Positions 35,151 through 43,847 of a DNA stretch of 52,967 nt are shown here, one piece after another. Each line of letters opens with the position of its first letter. The first letter of the stretch is position 1. The DNA is from an uncultured Desulfuromonadales bacterium. GTDB lineage: Bacteria > Desulfobacterota > Desulfuromonadia > Desulfuromonadales > Geopsychrobacteraceae. The notes under the pieces were generated by a model, which saw nothing but the letters and a program-made list of their open reading frames with translations, searched no databases and was not told the origin of the DNA. Location: assembly GCA_947259685.1 (NCBI GenBank), contig CAMYNC010000004.1, forward strand, positions 1 to 52,967, read 5' to 3'. The translations under genes and the position numbers were made by a program.

Positions 35151-35453
35151 CTATGAGTTCTCCTGAGCTGATTTTTTACGGGCGGCAAGCCAGCCGATAA
35201 TGCCGAAGATACCAACGATATAACCGATCCCAGCGATGATTTGGGTTGCTCCGGGGCTATTCAATTCCTCCCGCTGGGCGGCCACCTGACTCTCAAGACG
35301 TCGTACTCTACGTTGCAGCGCGGCATTCTCCTGCTGCAGTTGCTGAGCTGTCGACTCAGTTGCCGTTGGCTGAATTGTCGCAGACAGGGGGCAAGCCAGA
35401 AACAGGGTAAGCAGCAAGGCAGCCAGGCAGCAGAGTTGACGGAAACTGGTCAT
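35151..35453 (-). CDS. NikL-like C-terminal half: signal peptide, coiled coil, membrane anchor
   Basis: A 100-residue protein with its own signal peptide (LCCLAALLLTLFLACPLSA), a coiled coil (QQLQQENAALQRRVRRLESQ) and a C-terminal membrane helix (IIAGIGYIVGIFGIIGWLAA). In nickel systems with NikL, the coiled coil plus GIGYIVGIFG helix forms the C-terminal part of a single NikL protein. Here it is a separate gene three bases after the NikL N-terminal half. The separate signal peptide argues against a simple frameshift. Role inferred: accessory component for nickel uptake. Confidence 0.65.
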   Translation of the reverse strand: MTSFRQLCCLAALLLTLFLACPLSATIQPTATESTAQQLQQENAALQRRVRRLESQVAAQREELNSPGATQIIAGIGYIVGIFGIIGWLAARKKSAQENS

Positions 35454-35456
35454 AAT

Positions 35457-35792
35457 TCATTCTTTCAGGGCAGCTTTATTAAGTAAAAAGGTGTTTTTAT
35501 GTCCCATCCCTGCATCAATCACCAAAGTGAGGTCGTCAGTTTCAGGAGCCTTGAATTGATAGAGTCCCGCTTGATCGGTCTGCCCTTCCAGCAGCGTCAG
35601 CTGCTGGCTATTCAAGACCAGAACCTTGCCATTCACTACCGGCTGACCATTGGGAAAATAGCTTTCCGCATAGACGATTCCTCCCTCGGCATAGGCAAAA
35701 ATATTCACTTTATGTGCCATGCCGGTGGCAGGAAAAGATAAGACCGTTAACAGGGAAACTATCAGCCGTCGAATCAGCAGCGAGTTCAGCAT
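35457..35792 (-). CDS. nikL: NikL-like N-terminal half: periplasmic beta-sandwich domain
   Basis: A 111-residue secreted protein. After the signal peptide (LIVSLLTVLSFPATGMA) the mature protein begins HKVNIFAYAEGGIVYAESYF. It continues LLEGQTDQAGLYQFKAPE and ends near AGMGHKNTF. This is the soluble carboxypeptidase-regulatory-like domain of NikL, starting with a histidine that could bind nickel. The usual C-terminal coiled coil and membrane anchor are encoded by the next gene. Confidence 0.7.
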   Translation of the reverse strand: MLNSLLIRRLIVSLLTVLSFPATGMAHKVNIFAYAEGGIVYAESYFPNGQPVVNGKVLVLNSQQLTLLEGQTDQAGLYQFKAPETDDLTLVIDAGMGHKNTFLLNKAALKE

Positions 35793-35803
35793 TTATTCCT
35801 TCC

Positions 35804-36592
35804 CTAATCCATATCGCGGGTGAAAACCCAATAGACGGCGCCGATTTCCACCGCTTTGTCTTCGCCATTGTGCGGGAGCGTCCAGCCTGCCCTGCTGAGG
35901 GCGGAAAAACCCCACCAGCCGGAGCGCGGCAAGGCATAGTGAAAGACCCCGTTGGCATCCGCCTTGACCACCTGAGTGACATAGGGGCCGGCCGGGGGAA
36001 CCACAATGGCGGGGTTATTCGACGATTCGTTCAGATACTCCACCTCAACCTCAGCAAAGGCGAGCGGTTTTCCCTGCAGTAAGACCTGCCCGGAGAAGAG
36101 ATTGTTGGTCCAGAGCCCGTAAGGCCGCGATAAAGGAACAATTTCGGTCTCCAGACCGACCGGCTGGTCCCAGCTATCCTCCAACCCCAGGGCATTGACG
36201 CAGACTTTGGTGTAATGCACGATGAACAGGTCTTCGGCGGGCTCCCAGTAGGGTTGCGGCTCAATGAAAAAGGTGTAATCACCCGGACGCTTGATTTTGA
36301 ATTCGCCACGCCAGAAAGTGAATTGACGTTGTTGTTCGGTGTTTTTACCCTTCACCGGACGAAGCAGTTCAAGCAGGTCCTGACGCTTTCCCCCTTGCAT
36401 CACGCCGAACCGTTTCGGTTTGGCCATTTCCATGTAGTGCTGCTCCATGGGGTGGATAAACTTTATCGCCAAAGGCAAGGTCAGGGTTTCCCCGGCGGTG
36501 ACGATGTCGTCCGCTGGGATAACGGCCCCGAAATGAGCCTGACTGGGGGTGGCAAGCAGAGTAAATAACAGCAAAATGACAATTGAATGCAT
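35804..36592 (-). CDS. nikK: DUF4198 periplasmic nickel-transport accessory protein (NikK-like)
   Basis: A 262-residue secreted protein of the DUF4198 family. The signal peptide ([14 protein letters not shown]) is followed by mature [12 protein letters not shown], an N-terminal histidine as in NikL. Later blocks are [29 protein letters not shown] and [15 protein letters not shown]. NikK proteins accompany NikMLQO uptake systems and are thought to deliver or coordinate nickel in the periplasm. It opens the operon. GAGG lies 9 bases before the ATG, and two NikR-type operators and a promoter lie 60-150 bases upstream. Confidence 0.8.
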   Translation of the reverse strand: MHSIVILLLFTLLATPSQAHFGAVIPADDIVTAGETLTLPLAIKFIHPMEQHYMEMAKPKRFGVMQGGKRQDLLELLRPVKGKNTEQQRQFTFWRGEFKIKRPGDYTFFIEPQPYWEPAEDLFIVHYTKVCVNALGLEDSWDQPVGLETEIVPLSRPYGLWTNNLFSGQVLLQGKPLAFAEVEVEYLNESSNNPAIVVPPAGPYVTQVVKADANGVFHYALPRSGWWGFSALSRAGWTLPHNGEDKAVEIGAVYWVFTRDMD

Positions 36593-36650
36593 ATTTTCTT
36601 TGCCTCTGTTGTTGATAAAGGTCAGATAGAATGAGCAGGATTCATACCAA

Positions 36651-36677
36651 GTGCTACGTTTTTCCAGTTAGTAACAC
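36651..36677. promoter_or_regulatory. NikR-type operator 1 of the nik operon
   Basis: GTGCTAC, 13 bases, GTAACAC: an inverted repeat with one mismatch from GTGTTAC-N13/14-GTAACAC, the NikR motif I recall for Desulfovibrio/Geobacter-type bacteria. It starts 5 bases downstream of the predicted -10, so it would overlap the transcription start. Confidence 0.7.
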
Positions 36678-36681
36678 CCCA

Positions 36682-36710
36682 AGCCTAGCGGGTATCCAGA
36701 TAGGTGTCAA
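36682..36710 (-). promoter_or_regulatory. Promoter of the nik operon
   Basis: On the minus strand TTGACA (36705-36710) is followed after 17 bases by TAGGCT (36682-36687). The -35 is perfect and the -10 is weak. It lies exactly between the two NikR-type operators. Confidence 0.55.
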
Positions 36711-36717
36711 AAAGTTT

Positions 36718-36744
36718 GTGCCACGATATTAATTTTCGTAGCAC
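36718..36744. promoter_or_regulatory. NikR-type operator 2 of the nik operon
   Basis: GTGCCAC, 13 bases, GTAGCAC: a second inverted repeat with the same half-site spacing as operator 1, located 8 bases upstream of the -35 hexamer. It is more diverged from the consensus than operator 1. Confidence 0.6.
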
Positions 36745-36751
36745 GGAAGGC

Positions 36752-36783
36752 AAAAAAAATCCCCCGCTCTATTGACGGGGGAT
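36752..36783 (-). terminator. Rho-independent terminator after ychF
   Basis: An 8-bp GC-rich stem (ATCCCCCG / CGGGGGAT) with an 8-base loop is followed on the minus strand by a run of eight T. It lies about 25 bases past the ychF stop and next to nik operator 2. Confidence 0.9.
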
Positions 36784-36807
36784 TCTGTTCAAATAAATGT
36801 TGAAAGG

Positions 36808-37902
36808 CTAAACGTTAAACCGGAAATGCATCACATCGCCGTCAACGACTCGATATTCTTTGCCCTCAAGCCGCAGCAAGCCTTTTTCTTTTGCGCCTGC
36901 CTCACCACCGGAACTGATGTAATCAGCGTAGGCAGTGACCTCGGCACGGATAAAGCCTTTTTCAAAATCGGTATGAATGACCCCAGCAGCTTGCGGGGCG
37001 GATGCCCCGTCAGTCACGGTCCAAGCGCGAACCTCTTTGACCCCGGCAGTAAAATAGGTGATCAGTCCGAGCAGCTTGTAACCGGCATGAATCATCCGAT
37101 CGAGACCAGATTCGTCCAAGCCCATCTCCTGCAGAAAATCACTCTTTTCACCAGCATCCAACTCGGCGATTTCCGACTCGATCTTGCCACAGATGGTGAC
37201 CATCTCTGCCCCTTCGACTGCAGCATGGTCACGCACCTTTTGCACAAAAGGATGGGCGCCCTCAAGGTCGTCCTCAGCCACATTCGCGACATAGAGGACC
37301 GGTTTAATGGTGATCAGACAGAGTTCAGCGATGATAGTTTTTTCATTCGCATCAAGAGCAACCGACCGTGCCGGTTTGCCGTCGTTTAAAGCTTCGCTGA
37401 CCCTCTCCAATATCGATACTTCGAGCTGAGCATTCTTATCGCCACTTTTGGCAAGCTTCAAGCTCTTCTGCAAGCGTTTTTCAACTGTCTCTAAATCTGC
37501 CAGATTCAGTTCGGTCTGTATGACTTCAATATCGCGCAGAGGGTCGACACTTCCGTCGACATGTACGACGTTATCATCTTCAAAGCAACGGACAACCTGA
37601 GCTATCGCATCTACCTGACGGATGTGACCAAGGAATTTATTACCAAGACCTTCACCCTTGCTGGCACCCGCGACCAGGCCAGCAATATCAACAAATTCCA
37701 TGCTGGTCGGAAGAATTGCCTGCGGTTTTACTATTTCAGCTAGTTGATCCAAGCGCTTGTCCGGCATCGCGACCACACCAACATTCGGCTCGATAGTACA
37801 AAAGGGATAGTTGGCTGATTCGGCGCCGGCAGAGGTGATGGCATTAAAGATGGTCGACTTACCAACATTCGGCAGACCAACGATACCGCATTTAAAACCC
37901 AT
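36808..37902 (-). CDS. ychF: Redox-regulated ATPase/GTPase YchF
   Basis: A 364-residue Obg-family P-loop protein that binds ribosomes and prefers ATP. It starts [20 protein letters not shown] (G1), with [17 protein letters not shown] (G3), the ATP-type NVAEDD at the G4 position, and the C-terminal TGS-like domain ([17 protein letters not shown]). CAGGAA lies about 8 bases upstream. It lies downstream of hppA, from which a hairpin separates it, and ends at a strong terminator. Confidence 0.95.
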   Translation of the reverse strand: MGFKCGIVGLPNVGKSTIFNAITSAGAESANYPFCTIEPNVGVVAMPDKRLDQLAEIVKPQAILPTSMEFVDIAGLVAGASKGEGLGNKFLGHIRQVDAIAQVVRCFEDDNVVHVDGSVDPLRDIEVIQTELNLADLETVEKRLQKSLKLAKSGDKNAQLEVSILERVSEALNDGKPARSVALDANEKTIIAELCLITIKPVLYVANVAEDDLEGAHPFVQKVRDHAAVEGAEMVTICGKIESEIAELDAGEKSDFLQEMGLDESGLDRMIHAGYKLLGLITYFTAGVKEVRAWTVTDGASAPQAAGVIHTDFEKGFIRAEVTAYADYISSGGEAGAKEKGLLRLEGKEYRVVDGDVMHFRFNV

Positions 37903-37923
37903 AATTTTTATTCCTGTAAAAGA

Positions 37924-37955
37924 CCGATAGCCGGAGCAAAAGCCCCGGCTATCGG
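37924..37955 (-). terminator. Hairpin between hppA and ychF
   Basis: An 11-bp perfect stem (CCGATAGCCGG / CCGGCTATCGG) is followed on the minus strand by TCTTTTA, 28 bases after the hppA stop and 22 bases before the ychF start. It could terminate or attenuate transcription into ychF. Confidence 0.75.
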
Positions 37956-37982
37956 ATTGAGCGAATATTACCTCAAAAACTC

Positions 37983-39998
37983 TTAGACGAGCAGCGGTGC
38001 AATAACCAGCGCGACAACGCTCATCAGCTTGATGAGGATATTCATGGCCGGACCGGAGGTGTCCTTGAAGGGATCGCCGACGGTGTCGCCGATAACGGCA
38101 GCAGCGTGAGCGTCGCCGCCTTTGCTTTCACCTTCGAGGGAACCGCTTTCAATGTATTTCTTGGCGTTATCCCAAGCACCACCACCGTTAGACATCATCA
38201 GTGCCAGCAGCACACCAGCCAAAGTCGCCCCGGCGAGCATACCGCCAAGAGCTTCTTTGCCCATGATTAAGCCCATGAGCACTGGAGCGACAACCGCAAC
38301 CACGCCGGGCAGAACCATCTCTTTAAGGGCAGCCTTGGCGGAGATGTCAACACATTTCTGCGAGTCCGGTTTGACGCCTTCCTTGCCTTCGAGAAGACCT
38401 GGAATTTCACGGAACTGACGACGGATCTCGTCAACCATCATGCCGGCAGCACGACCGACCGAGGTCATGGTCAGAGCGCCGATGAAGAACGGCAGCGCGC
38501 CACCGATCAGCAGGCCGATAACCACCTTTGGCTCAATCAGATTGATCGTCTTCAGACCGACAGTCGTTGCGTAAGCGGAAAAGAGAGCCAGGGCGGTCAG
38601 CGCTGCCGAACCGATGGCGAAACCCTTGCCGATAGCAGCAGTAGTGTTACCGATAGCGTCAAGGCCATCAGTGATTTTACGGACATCGGGACCAAGAGCA
38701 GCCATCTCCGAGATACCACCAGCGTTATCAGCGATTGGACCGTAAGCATCGACGGTCATGGTGACGCCGACGGTCGCCAGCATGCCGACAGCCGCGATAC
38801 CGATACCATAGAGACCGGCAAAGTTGTTAGCAACAAAGATAGCGATACAGATGATGACGATCGGTAGAGCACAAGACTCAAGACCGACAGCCAGACCATG
38901 GATGATGTTGGTGGCAGGGCCGGTCTTGGACGCTTCAGCAATCCGGACAACCGGAGCATGGGCAGTATAGTACTCGGTAATCTGACCGATAGCGATACCA
39001 GCGATGGTCCCGGCCAGCACAGCCCAGAAAACACCTGTGTTAATCCCCAGCGCCTGAATAACAAAGAATGCCGCCACCAGAAAGCCGCCAGCGGCAACGA
39101 AAGTGGTGTAATGCAGCGCTTTTGCAGGATCAATCCCCTTGAGGAACTTCATCGAGAAGATCCCGATGACCGAGAAGATCAGGCCGACCATCGCCATGAC
39201 CAACGGCAGGATCATGGCACTGGCTTGAACAGTGCTTCCAGCACCAAGCTTGCTCAGCAGTTCCGGACCAGCGGCAGCAGCGATCGCCATGGTAGCGATG
39301 ATTGAACCGACATAGGATTCGAAGATATCAGCGCCCATACCGGCGGTGTCACCAACACAGTCACCGACGTTATCAGCGATAACGCCTGGGTTACGTGGAT
39401 CGTCTTCCGGGATCCCCGCTTCAACCTTACCAACCAGGTCAGCACCGACGTCAGCAGCCTTGGTGTAGATGCCACCACCAACCCGGGCAAACAGAGCGAT
39501 GGAGGAAGCGCCCATGGCGAAACCATTGATGTATTTGGCAGTTTCAATGTTGCCGCCAAAGTAGATGTAAGCAACTCCAACACCGACCAGACCAAGAGAG
39601 GCAACAGCCAGACCCATAACGGCGCCGCCGTTGTAGGAAACCTCCAGAGCCTTTGCTTGACCTTCTGCGCGAGCCGCTTCACAGGTTCTAACATTGGCCC
39701 GGGTCGCAGCCTTCATGCCGATAAAACCACAGGTCATAGAGCAGATTGCGCCGCCAAGAAATGCCAGGGCGGTCTGATAGTTCATGCCGACAGCGATCAG
39801 CACAAAAACAACCGCTATGAAAATCGCCAGCACCCGGTACTCTCGATTAAGAAAAGCCATAGCACCCGAATGAATATCTTCGGATATTTCGCGCATTCTG
39901 TCATTGCCGACAGGCTGTGCCTTGACGATGTTGTAGACCACAATCGCGATGACAAACCCAATCGCTCCCAGAATAGGAGCCCACATCTGCAGTTCCAT
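37983..39998 (-). CDS. hppA: Membrane-bound ion-translocating pyrophosphatase
   Basis: A 671-residue protein with about 16 membrane helices that couples PPi hydrolysis to H+ or Na+ pumping. Catalytic loops are [57 protein letters not shown] and [14 protein letters not shown]. The loop [10 protein letters not shown] has alanine where K+-independent enzymes have lysine, so it belongs to the K+-dependent class. Whether Na+ or H+ is pumped cannot be decided by eye. Start at 39998, with GAGGAAC just upstream, 25 bases after pth, suggesting co-transcription. Confidence 0.95.
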   Translation of the reverse strand: MELQMWAPILGAIGFVIAIVVYNIVKAQPVGNDRMREISEDIHSGAMAFLNREYRVLAIFIAVVFVLIAVGMNYQTALAFLGGAICSMTCGFIGMKAATRANVRTCEAARAEGQAKALEVSYNGGAVMGLAVASLGLVGVGVAYIYFGGNIETAKYINGFAMGASSIALFARVGGGIYTKAADVGADLVGKVEAGIPEDDPRNPGVIADNVGDCVGDTAGMGADIFESYVGSIIATMAIAAAAGPELLSKLGAGSTVQASAMILPLVMAMVGLIFSVIGIFSMKFLKGIDPAKALHYTTFVAAGGFLVAAFFVIQALGINTGVFWAVLAGTIAGIAIGQITEYYTAHAPVVRIAEASKTGPATNIIHGLAVGLESCALPIVIICIAIFVANNFAGLYGIGIAAVGMLATVGVTMTVDAYGPIADNAGGISEMAALGPDVRKITDGLDAIGNTTAAIGKGFAIGSAALTALALFSAYATTVGLKTINLIEPKVVIGLLIGGALPFFIGALTMTSVGRAAGMMVDEIRRQFREIPGLLEGKEGVKPDSQKCVDISAKAALKEMVLPGVVAVVAPVLMGLIMGKEALGGMLAGATLAGVLLALMMSNGGGAWDNAKKYIESGSLEGESKGGDAHAAAVIGDTVGDPFKDTSGPAMNILIKLMSVVALVIAPLLV

Positions 39999-40023
39999 CT
40001 GTTCCTCGCCTCTCTTTTAGTGT

Positions 40024-40602
40024 TTAAGGTGAATCCAGCAGGTTACAATTATTGAAACGGTTCATTGCCGCAAGCGCTCCCTCTTCGAGGATCGCTTCGG
40101 CGGCATCAGCAGCCAAATCGAGTAACTGGGGCAGCAGTTTACGCTCTTCAGGGGAATAACGGCCCAACACATGGCTGGTCACATCACCCCGCTCCGGTCG
40201 GCCGATACCAACCTTGAGACGAATAAAATCTCTGCAGCCAAGGATCGCAACAATGTCGCGCATGCCGTTGTGGCCACCGTGACCGCCATCCGGCCTGATC
40301 CGCAATCGACCGAAGGGTAGATCCAGATCATCGTAGATGACAATCAAATCCCCCGGAACGATTCCGAGGGATTTATAAGCAGCATTGACGCTGGCGCCGC
40401 TGCGGTTCATGAAGGTCTGCGGCAGCAGGATGGTGGTTTCTTCGCCAGCCGCCCGGCCGACTCCATAAAGCCCCTGATAGCCCTTTTTCTTTAAGGCAAT
40501 GTGGTGCCGTTCGGCAACCCGGTCGGCCACCTGAAACCCTGCATTGTGGCGGGTTCGGGAGTATTGATCTCCCGGATTCCCCAGCCCGACCAGTAATTTC
40601 AC
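40024..40602 (-). CDS. pth: Peptidyl-tRNA hydrolase
   Basis: A 192-residue enzyme that releases peptides from drop-off peptidyl-tRNA. It starts at GTG 40602 (KLLVGLGNPGDQYSRTRHNA) with GAGG 6 bases upstream. The catalytic His is in RHNAGFQVAD, with the conserved Asn in PQTFMNRSG and the DDLDLPFGRLRIRPDGGHGG block. It sits between rplY and hppA, the usual prs-rplY-pth-ychF neighbourhood with hppA inserted. Confidence 0.95.
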   Translation of the reverse strand: MKLLVGLGNPGDQYSRTRHNAGFQVADRVAERHHIALKKKGYQGLYGVGRAAGEETTILLPQTFMNRSGASVNAAYKSLGIVPGDLIVIYDDLDLPFGRLRIRPDGGHGGHNGMRDIVAILGCRDFIRLKVGIGRPERGDVTSHVLGRYSPEERKLLPQLLDLAADAAEAILEEGALAAMNRFNNCNLLDSP

Positions 40603-40628
40603 AGCAGCCTCGCTTGTGCAGTGAGTAA

Positions 40629-41267
40629 TTATTCTGCGGCGGCTTCGCCTTCAGCGGCTTCAGCAACCTCAACACCCTCTTCACCCTCTTCAGTTTCCTC
40701 AACCTCTTCCTTATGACCCTTAACGGTAATCACAGTAAAGTTGACGTCGTGAGGGATCTCAACACCTTCAGGAACCACAACCTCATCGACGTGGAAAACA
40801 TCACCGATCTTCAGTTCAGACACATCAATATCGAATGACTGAGGAATTGCGGTCGGCAAGCAGATGACTTCCAGCTCATGACGAATAAGCTGCAGGATTC
40901 CACCCTCTTTCTCACCGAGAGAGGTGCCAACAGTGTGAACCGGAACCATGAAGTGAACCTTTTTCTGCACATCGATGGCATGAAAATCAGCACAGACCAT
41001 GGTCCGGCGGATAGCGTGCAGGTCCAGATCCTTAAGCACGACAACCTTGCCCTCAACTTCAGGAGCTCCCTTCAGCGTGAGCAGGGTATTCCAGCCCGCT
41101 TCTGTAGCAATCGCTTGCTCCAGCGCTTTCGGCTCGAAGGAGATTGCAGTCGGCTCCATGCCTTTACCATAAACAACAGCCGGGACCTTGCCGGCAACAC
41201 GCAATTGGCGTGCGACACCCTTACCGGTGTTCTCACGAATTTCCACATTCAGTTCTGCTTGAGCCAT
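40629..41267 (-). CDS. rplY: 50S ribosomal protein L25, general stress protein Ctc form
   Basis: A 212-residue two-domain L25 (TL5/CTC) protein. The N-terminal 5S-rRNA-binding domain includes NTGKGVARQLRVAGKVPAVV, and the C-terminal beta domain includes FMVPVHTVGTSLGEKEGGIL. The tail is acidic (VEETEEGEEGVEVAEAAEGE). GGAGG lies 8 bases before the start at 41267. It follows prs with a 56-base gap. Confidence 0.95.
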   Translation of the reverse strand: MAQAELNVEIRENTGKGVARQLRVAGKVPAVVYGKGMEPTAISFEPKALEQAIATEAGWNTLLTLKGAPEVEGKVVVLKDLDLHAIRRTMVCADFHAIDVQKKVHFMVPVHTVGTSLGEKEGGILQLIRHELEVICLPTAIPQSFDIDVSELKIGDVFHVDEVVVPEGVEIPHDVNFTVITVKGHKEEVEETEEGEEGVEVAEAAEGEAAAE

Positions 41268-41323
41268 CTATCTATCCTCCATCTTTTAGGAAACTGGCTT
41301 TTTAAAATAGTCGCTCTGCCGAT

Positions 41324-42262
41324 CTAGACAAACAGCGAGCTGACCGATTCGTCGTTATGGATCCTGCGGATCGCTTCTGCGAGCAGGTGGCTGACGCTCA
41401 GCCCGTGCAACTTAGAGCACTGCTCAATTTTATCCTGGGCCGGAATGGTATTGGTGACAATCACCTTCTGCAGCGGACTGGCCTCGATCCGATCCAGGGC
41501 CGGACCGGAAAGCACTCCGTGAGTGGCGCAGGCATAGACCTCGGTGCCCCCTTCGGCCTGTAGCGCCTGAGCGGCGGTACAGAGGGTGCCGGCAGTATCG
41601 ATCATGTCATCGATAATCACGCAGACCTTGCCTTTGACCTCACCGATAATATGCATGACCTCGGAAACGTTCGGTCCGCTACGCCGCTTATCGATGATCG
41701 CCAGGCCGGCATTCAAGCGTTTCGCAAAAGCGCGCGCCCGCTCGGTGCCGCCGGCATCCGGAGAAACCACGACCAGGTCGGCAGCATTCGGCACAAACTT
41801 GCGGATTTCGTCGAGCATTACCGGAGCCGCATAAAGATGATCAACCGGAATATCAAAAAAGCCTTGAATCTGCCCGGCATGCAAGTCCATCGTCAGCAGG
41901 CGATCGATACCAGCCACCGACATCAGGTCTGCCACAAGCTTAGCGGTGATCGGTGCCCGTGGCGTTACCTTGCGATCCTGCCGCGCATATCCGAAGTAAG
42001 GAACAACTGCGTTGATCCGTTCTGCCGAAGCCCGCTTGAGGGCATCAACCATAACCAGCATTTCCATCAGGTGGTGGTTAGCCGGTGCGCTGGTCGACTG
42101 GATGAGGTAGACATCCCTTCCACGGACATTTTCCCCAAGTTCCACCATAATCTCACCGTCAGAAAAAGCCTTTACCTTGGCCTCACCAAGGCTGACGTTG
42201 AGATGCTTACAGATCTCACGAGCGAGTGGCTCATTGGAATTTCCGGCGAAAAGCTTGATCAT
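41324..42262 (-). CDS. prs: Ribose-phosphate pyrophosphokinase
   Basis: A 312-residue PRPP synthetase (ATP + ribose 5-phosphate). The start at 42262 ([17 protein letters not shown]) fits the family; the frame is open to 42307 but without homology. The PRPP-binding loop is [16 protein letters not shown], the ATP loop is [20 protein letters not shown] and the flexible loop is in [14 protein letters not shown]. Upstream lie a rho-independent terminator and the MITE copy, so its own promoter must lie within about 50 bases or transcription must read through. Confidence 0.95.
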   Translation of the reverse strand: MIKLFAGNSNEPLAREICKHLNVSLGEAKVKAFSDGEIMVELGENVRGRDVYLIQSTSAPANHHLMEMLVMVDALKRASAERINAVVPYFGYARQDRKVTPRAPITAKLVADLMSVAGIDRLLTMDLHAGQIQGFFDIPVDHLYAAPVMLDEIRKFVPNAADLVVVSPDAGGTERARAFAKRLNAGLAIIDKRRSGPNVSEVMHIIGEVKGKVCVIIDDMIDTAGTLCTAAQALQAEGGTEVYACATHGVLSGPALDRIEASPLQKVIVTNTIPAQDKIEQCSKLHGLSVSHLLAEAIRRIHNDESVSSLFV

Positions 42263-42311
42263 GCTCACAGAAGCTGTCCCCTTCGAGTCTGAGTGGAAAA
42301 GACGCAAAAAC

Positions 42312-42342
42312 GGTTAGGCCATGTCGACACCATGACCTAACC
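42312..42342 (-). terminator. Terminator upstream of prs
   Basis: A 12-bp stem with one mismatch (GGTTAGGCCATG / CATGACCTAACC) is followed on the minus strand by GTTTTTG. It would end transcripts coming through the tRNA-Gln/MITE region before prs. Confidence 0.7.
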
Positions 42343-42360
42343 AGTGATCCCTTACTGATA

Positions 42361-42521
42361 CCTGAATCAGTGGGTAAAAGGTGGATGAAGAGTGCAAGTG
42401 CTTGGATTGAATGAGTGCTTCAAAAATCTAAGCGGCACCCAAAGGTTCAGCGGTGATTTTTGGAGTGCTCAGGCAATTCAATGACTTGTGCTATTCGCCG
42501 CCGGTTACTCACTGATTCAGG
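42361..42521 (-). mobile_element. MITE-like element, copy 2 (161 bp)
   Basis: The second copy of the 161-bp element, inverted relative to the copy at 8002-8162. Its terminal inverted repeats (CCTGAATCAGTG at both ends) are flanked by a 5-bp direct repeat, TGATA, at 42356-42360 and 42522-42526. By hand I count about 8 differences from copy 1. It lies between the terminator at 42312 and the tRNA-Gln repeat region, disrupting no gene. Confidence 0.85.
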
Positions 42522-42529
42522 TGATATAT

Positions 42530-42564
42530 AAAACCGCAAACCAAGCCGAAAGTCAGGCGGTTTT
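42530..42564 (-). terminator. Possible terminator of the tRNA-Gln transcript
   Basis: An 8-bp stem (AAAACCGC / GCGGTTTT), with further pairing possible in the 19-base loop, ends in a T-rich TTTTATATA on the minus strand, just before the MITE insertion. Confidence 0.5.
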
Positions 42565-42853
42565 CAGTTCCTGTCGGCCCCCTCCACTCGCAGACGTTCA
42601 GTCCGCCCTTCTTATATATAATAAATCAGCGCTCGCTCTGCTTCGAATCCTGGCGAAGCTTGCTATATTTTTATGGCTGGGGCGCCAGGATTCGCCCACT
42701 CCGTCACCGACATCCTGTCGGTTCCTGCGTCGGCTCCCCTGCGCTCGCTGCCGCGGCCGTCCTGGCCGCTTTTCTGACATTAAGTCAGCGCTCGCTCCGC
42801 TTCGAGTCCTGGCGAAGCTTGCTATATTTTTATGGCTGGGGCGCCAGGATTCG
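42536..42853 (-). repeat. 159-bp tandem repeat derived from the tRNA-Gln 3' end
   Basis: Positions 42626-42694 repeat almost exactly at 42785-42853, offset 159 bases. The repeated block includes the last 21 bases of tRNA-Gln with its CCA, then an A/T-rich linker, then GC-rich sequence with a TPsiC-arm-like inverted repeat (CGAATCCTGGCG / CGCCAGGATTCG). The sequences beyond each block (42565-42625 and 42695-42784) also align loosely, so a second, more diverged repeat unit is present. The arrangement resembles the rtT repeats after E. coli tyrT. Confidence 0.7.
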
Positions 42854-42907
42854 AACCTGGGAATGCCGGAATCAAAATCCGGTGCCTTACCGCTTGGCGA
42901 CGCCCCA
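42833..42907 (-). tRNA. tRNA-Gln (anticodon UUG)
   Basis: A 75-base tRNA including an encoded 3' CCA. The acceptor stem is TGGGGCG / CGCCCCA with discriminator G. The D-arm is GCCAAGCGGTAAGGC. The anticodon stem CCGGA / TCCGG has loop TTTTGAT, giving anticodon TTG. The T-arm is CCAGG-TTCGAAT-CCTGG. It sits between ispE and prs, the usual place in this lineage. Confidence 0.97.
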
Positions 42908-43001
42908 TCATGAACAACCACAGCTGAGATCATCTCTCAGACCGGCCGTTTTACAAGGATCAGCCCCGCCTGTCAACCAGAAATCACCGGCAGCCCAGGG
43001 C

Positions 43002-43847
43002 CTAAATCGGCCGGGCCGGGCAAACGAACCAATCGTATTTTTCTGCCAGCAGTCGGCCTGCATGCTCGGCGACGGCAAAGTCTCTGAAAACACCGAATAC
43101 CGTCGCACCACTGCCTGACATCAGTGAGCCGAGCGCGCCAGATTCAAGCAGTTGCTGCTTAATCTCACCGATCACCGGATAACGCGGTAGCGTCACCCGT
43201 TCCAGATCATTATATAAGGCGGCGCAAAGATCGTCCCTGCTCACGACAGAAAACCTTGGAAGGTTAGCCAGTTCGCCCCCTCTTGTCAACTCTAAACTTT
43301 GGTATACCCAGGCCGTCGAAACGGCAATTTTCGGGTTCACCAACAGATAGGCAACCTCCGGCAATTCAGGCAGCGACTGCAGACTGGTGCCAATGCCGGT
43401 TGCCCAGGCAGGAACAGCATGAATAAAGAACGGCACATCGGCTCCCAACTGAGCGCCGAGCGCCATTAATCGCTCTTTTCCAAGGCCCAGGTCGAGCAAC
43501 TCAGCAAGACCACATAAAACCGAGGCAGCGTTTGAAGAACCACCGCCAAGACCAGCGGCAACCGGAATCTGTTTGTCGATCGCAATCTCGACCCCCAATT
43601 CAAGATTGGCATTGTTTAAAATCAGCCGAGCGGCCCGCGCAGCAATATTCTCTTCACCTGGGGCCAAGCCAACCCCGGCACAACTGACCCGAACCCCCGG
43701 CTCATCAGACAGGCGAATCTGCACTTGATCACAAAGATCAACCCGCTGCATCGCCATCGCCAGCTCGTGATAGCCGTCCTCACGGCGACCCAGCACATGC
43801 AAACAAAGATTAATCTTTGCCGGCGAAGAAAAAATCTGCTCTTTCAC
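43002..43847 (-). CDS. ispE: 4-diphosphocytidyl-2-C-methyl-D-erythritol kinase
   Basis: A 281-residue GHMP kinase of the non-mevalonate isoprenoid pathway. The start is GTG 43847 (KEQIFSSPAKINLCLHVLG) with GAGGAG 7 bases upstream; the frame runs open to 43958 but that part has no homology. The ATP loop is IPVAAGLGGGSSNAAS, and LGADVPFFIHAVPAWATGIG and MSGSGATVFGVF complete the family pattern. The tRNA-Gln gene follows about 95 bases after the stop. Confidence 0.94.
   Translation of the reverse strand: MKEQIFSSPAKINLCLHVLGRREDGYHELAMAMQRVDLCDQVQIRLSDEPGVRVSCAGVGLAPGEENIAARAARLILNNANLELGVEIAIDKQIPVAAGLGGGSSNAASVLCGLAELLDLGLGKERLMALGAQLGADVPFFIHAVPAWATGIGTSLQSLPELPEVAYLLVNPKIAVSTAWVYQSLELTRGGELANLPRFSVVSRDDLCAALYNDLERVTLPRYPVIGEIKQQLLESGALGSLMSGSGATVFGVFRDFAVAEHAGRLLAEKYDWFVCPARPI

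Noticed and set aside
42488..43118. Overlapping open frames on the plus strand across tRNA-Gln
   Set aside because: They consist of MITE, tRNA and repeat sequence read through and carry no protein similarity.
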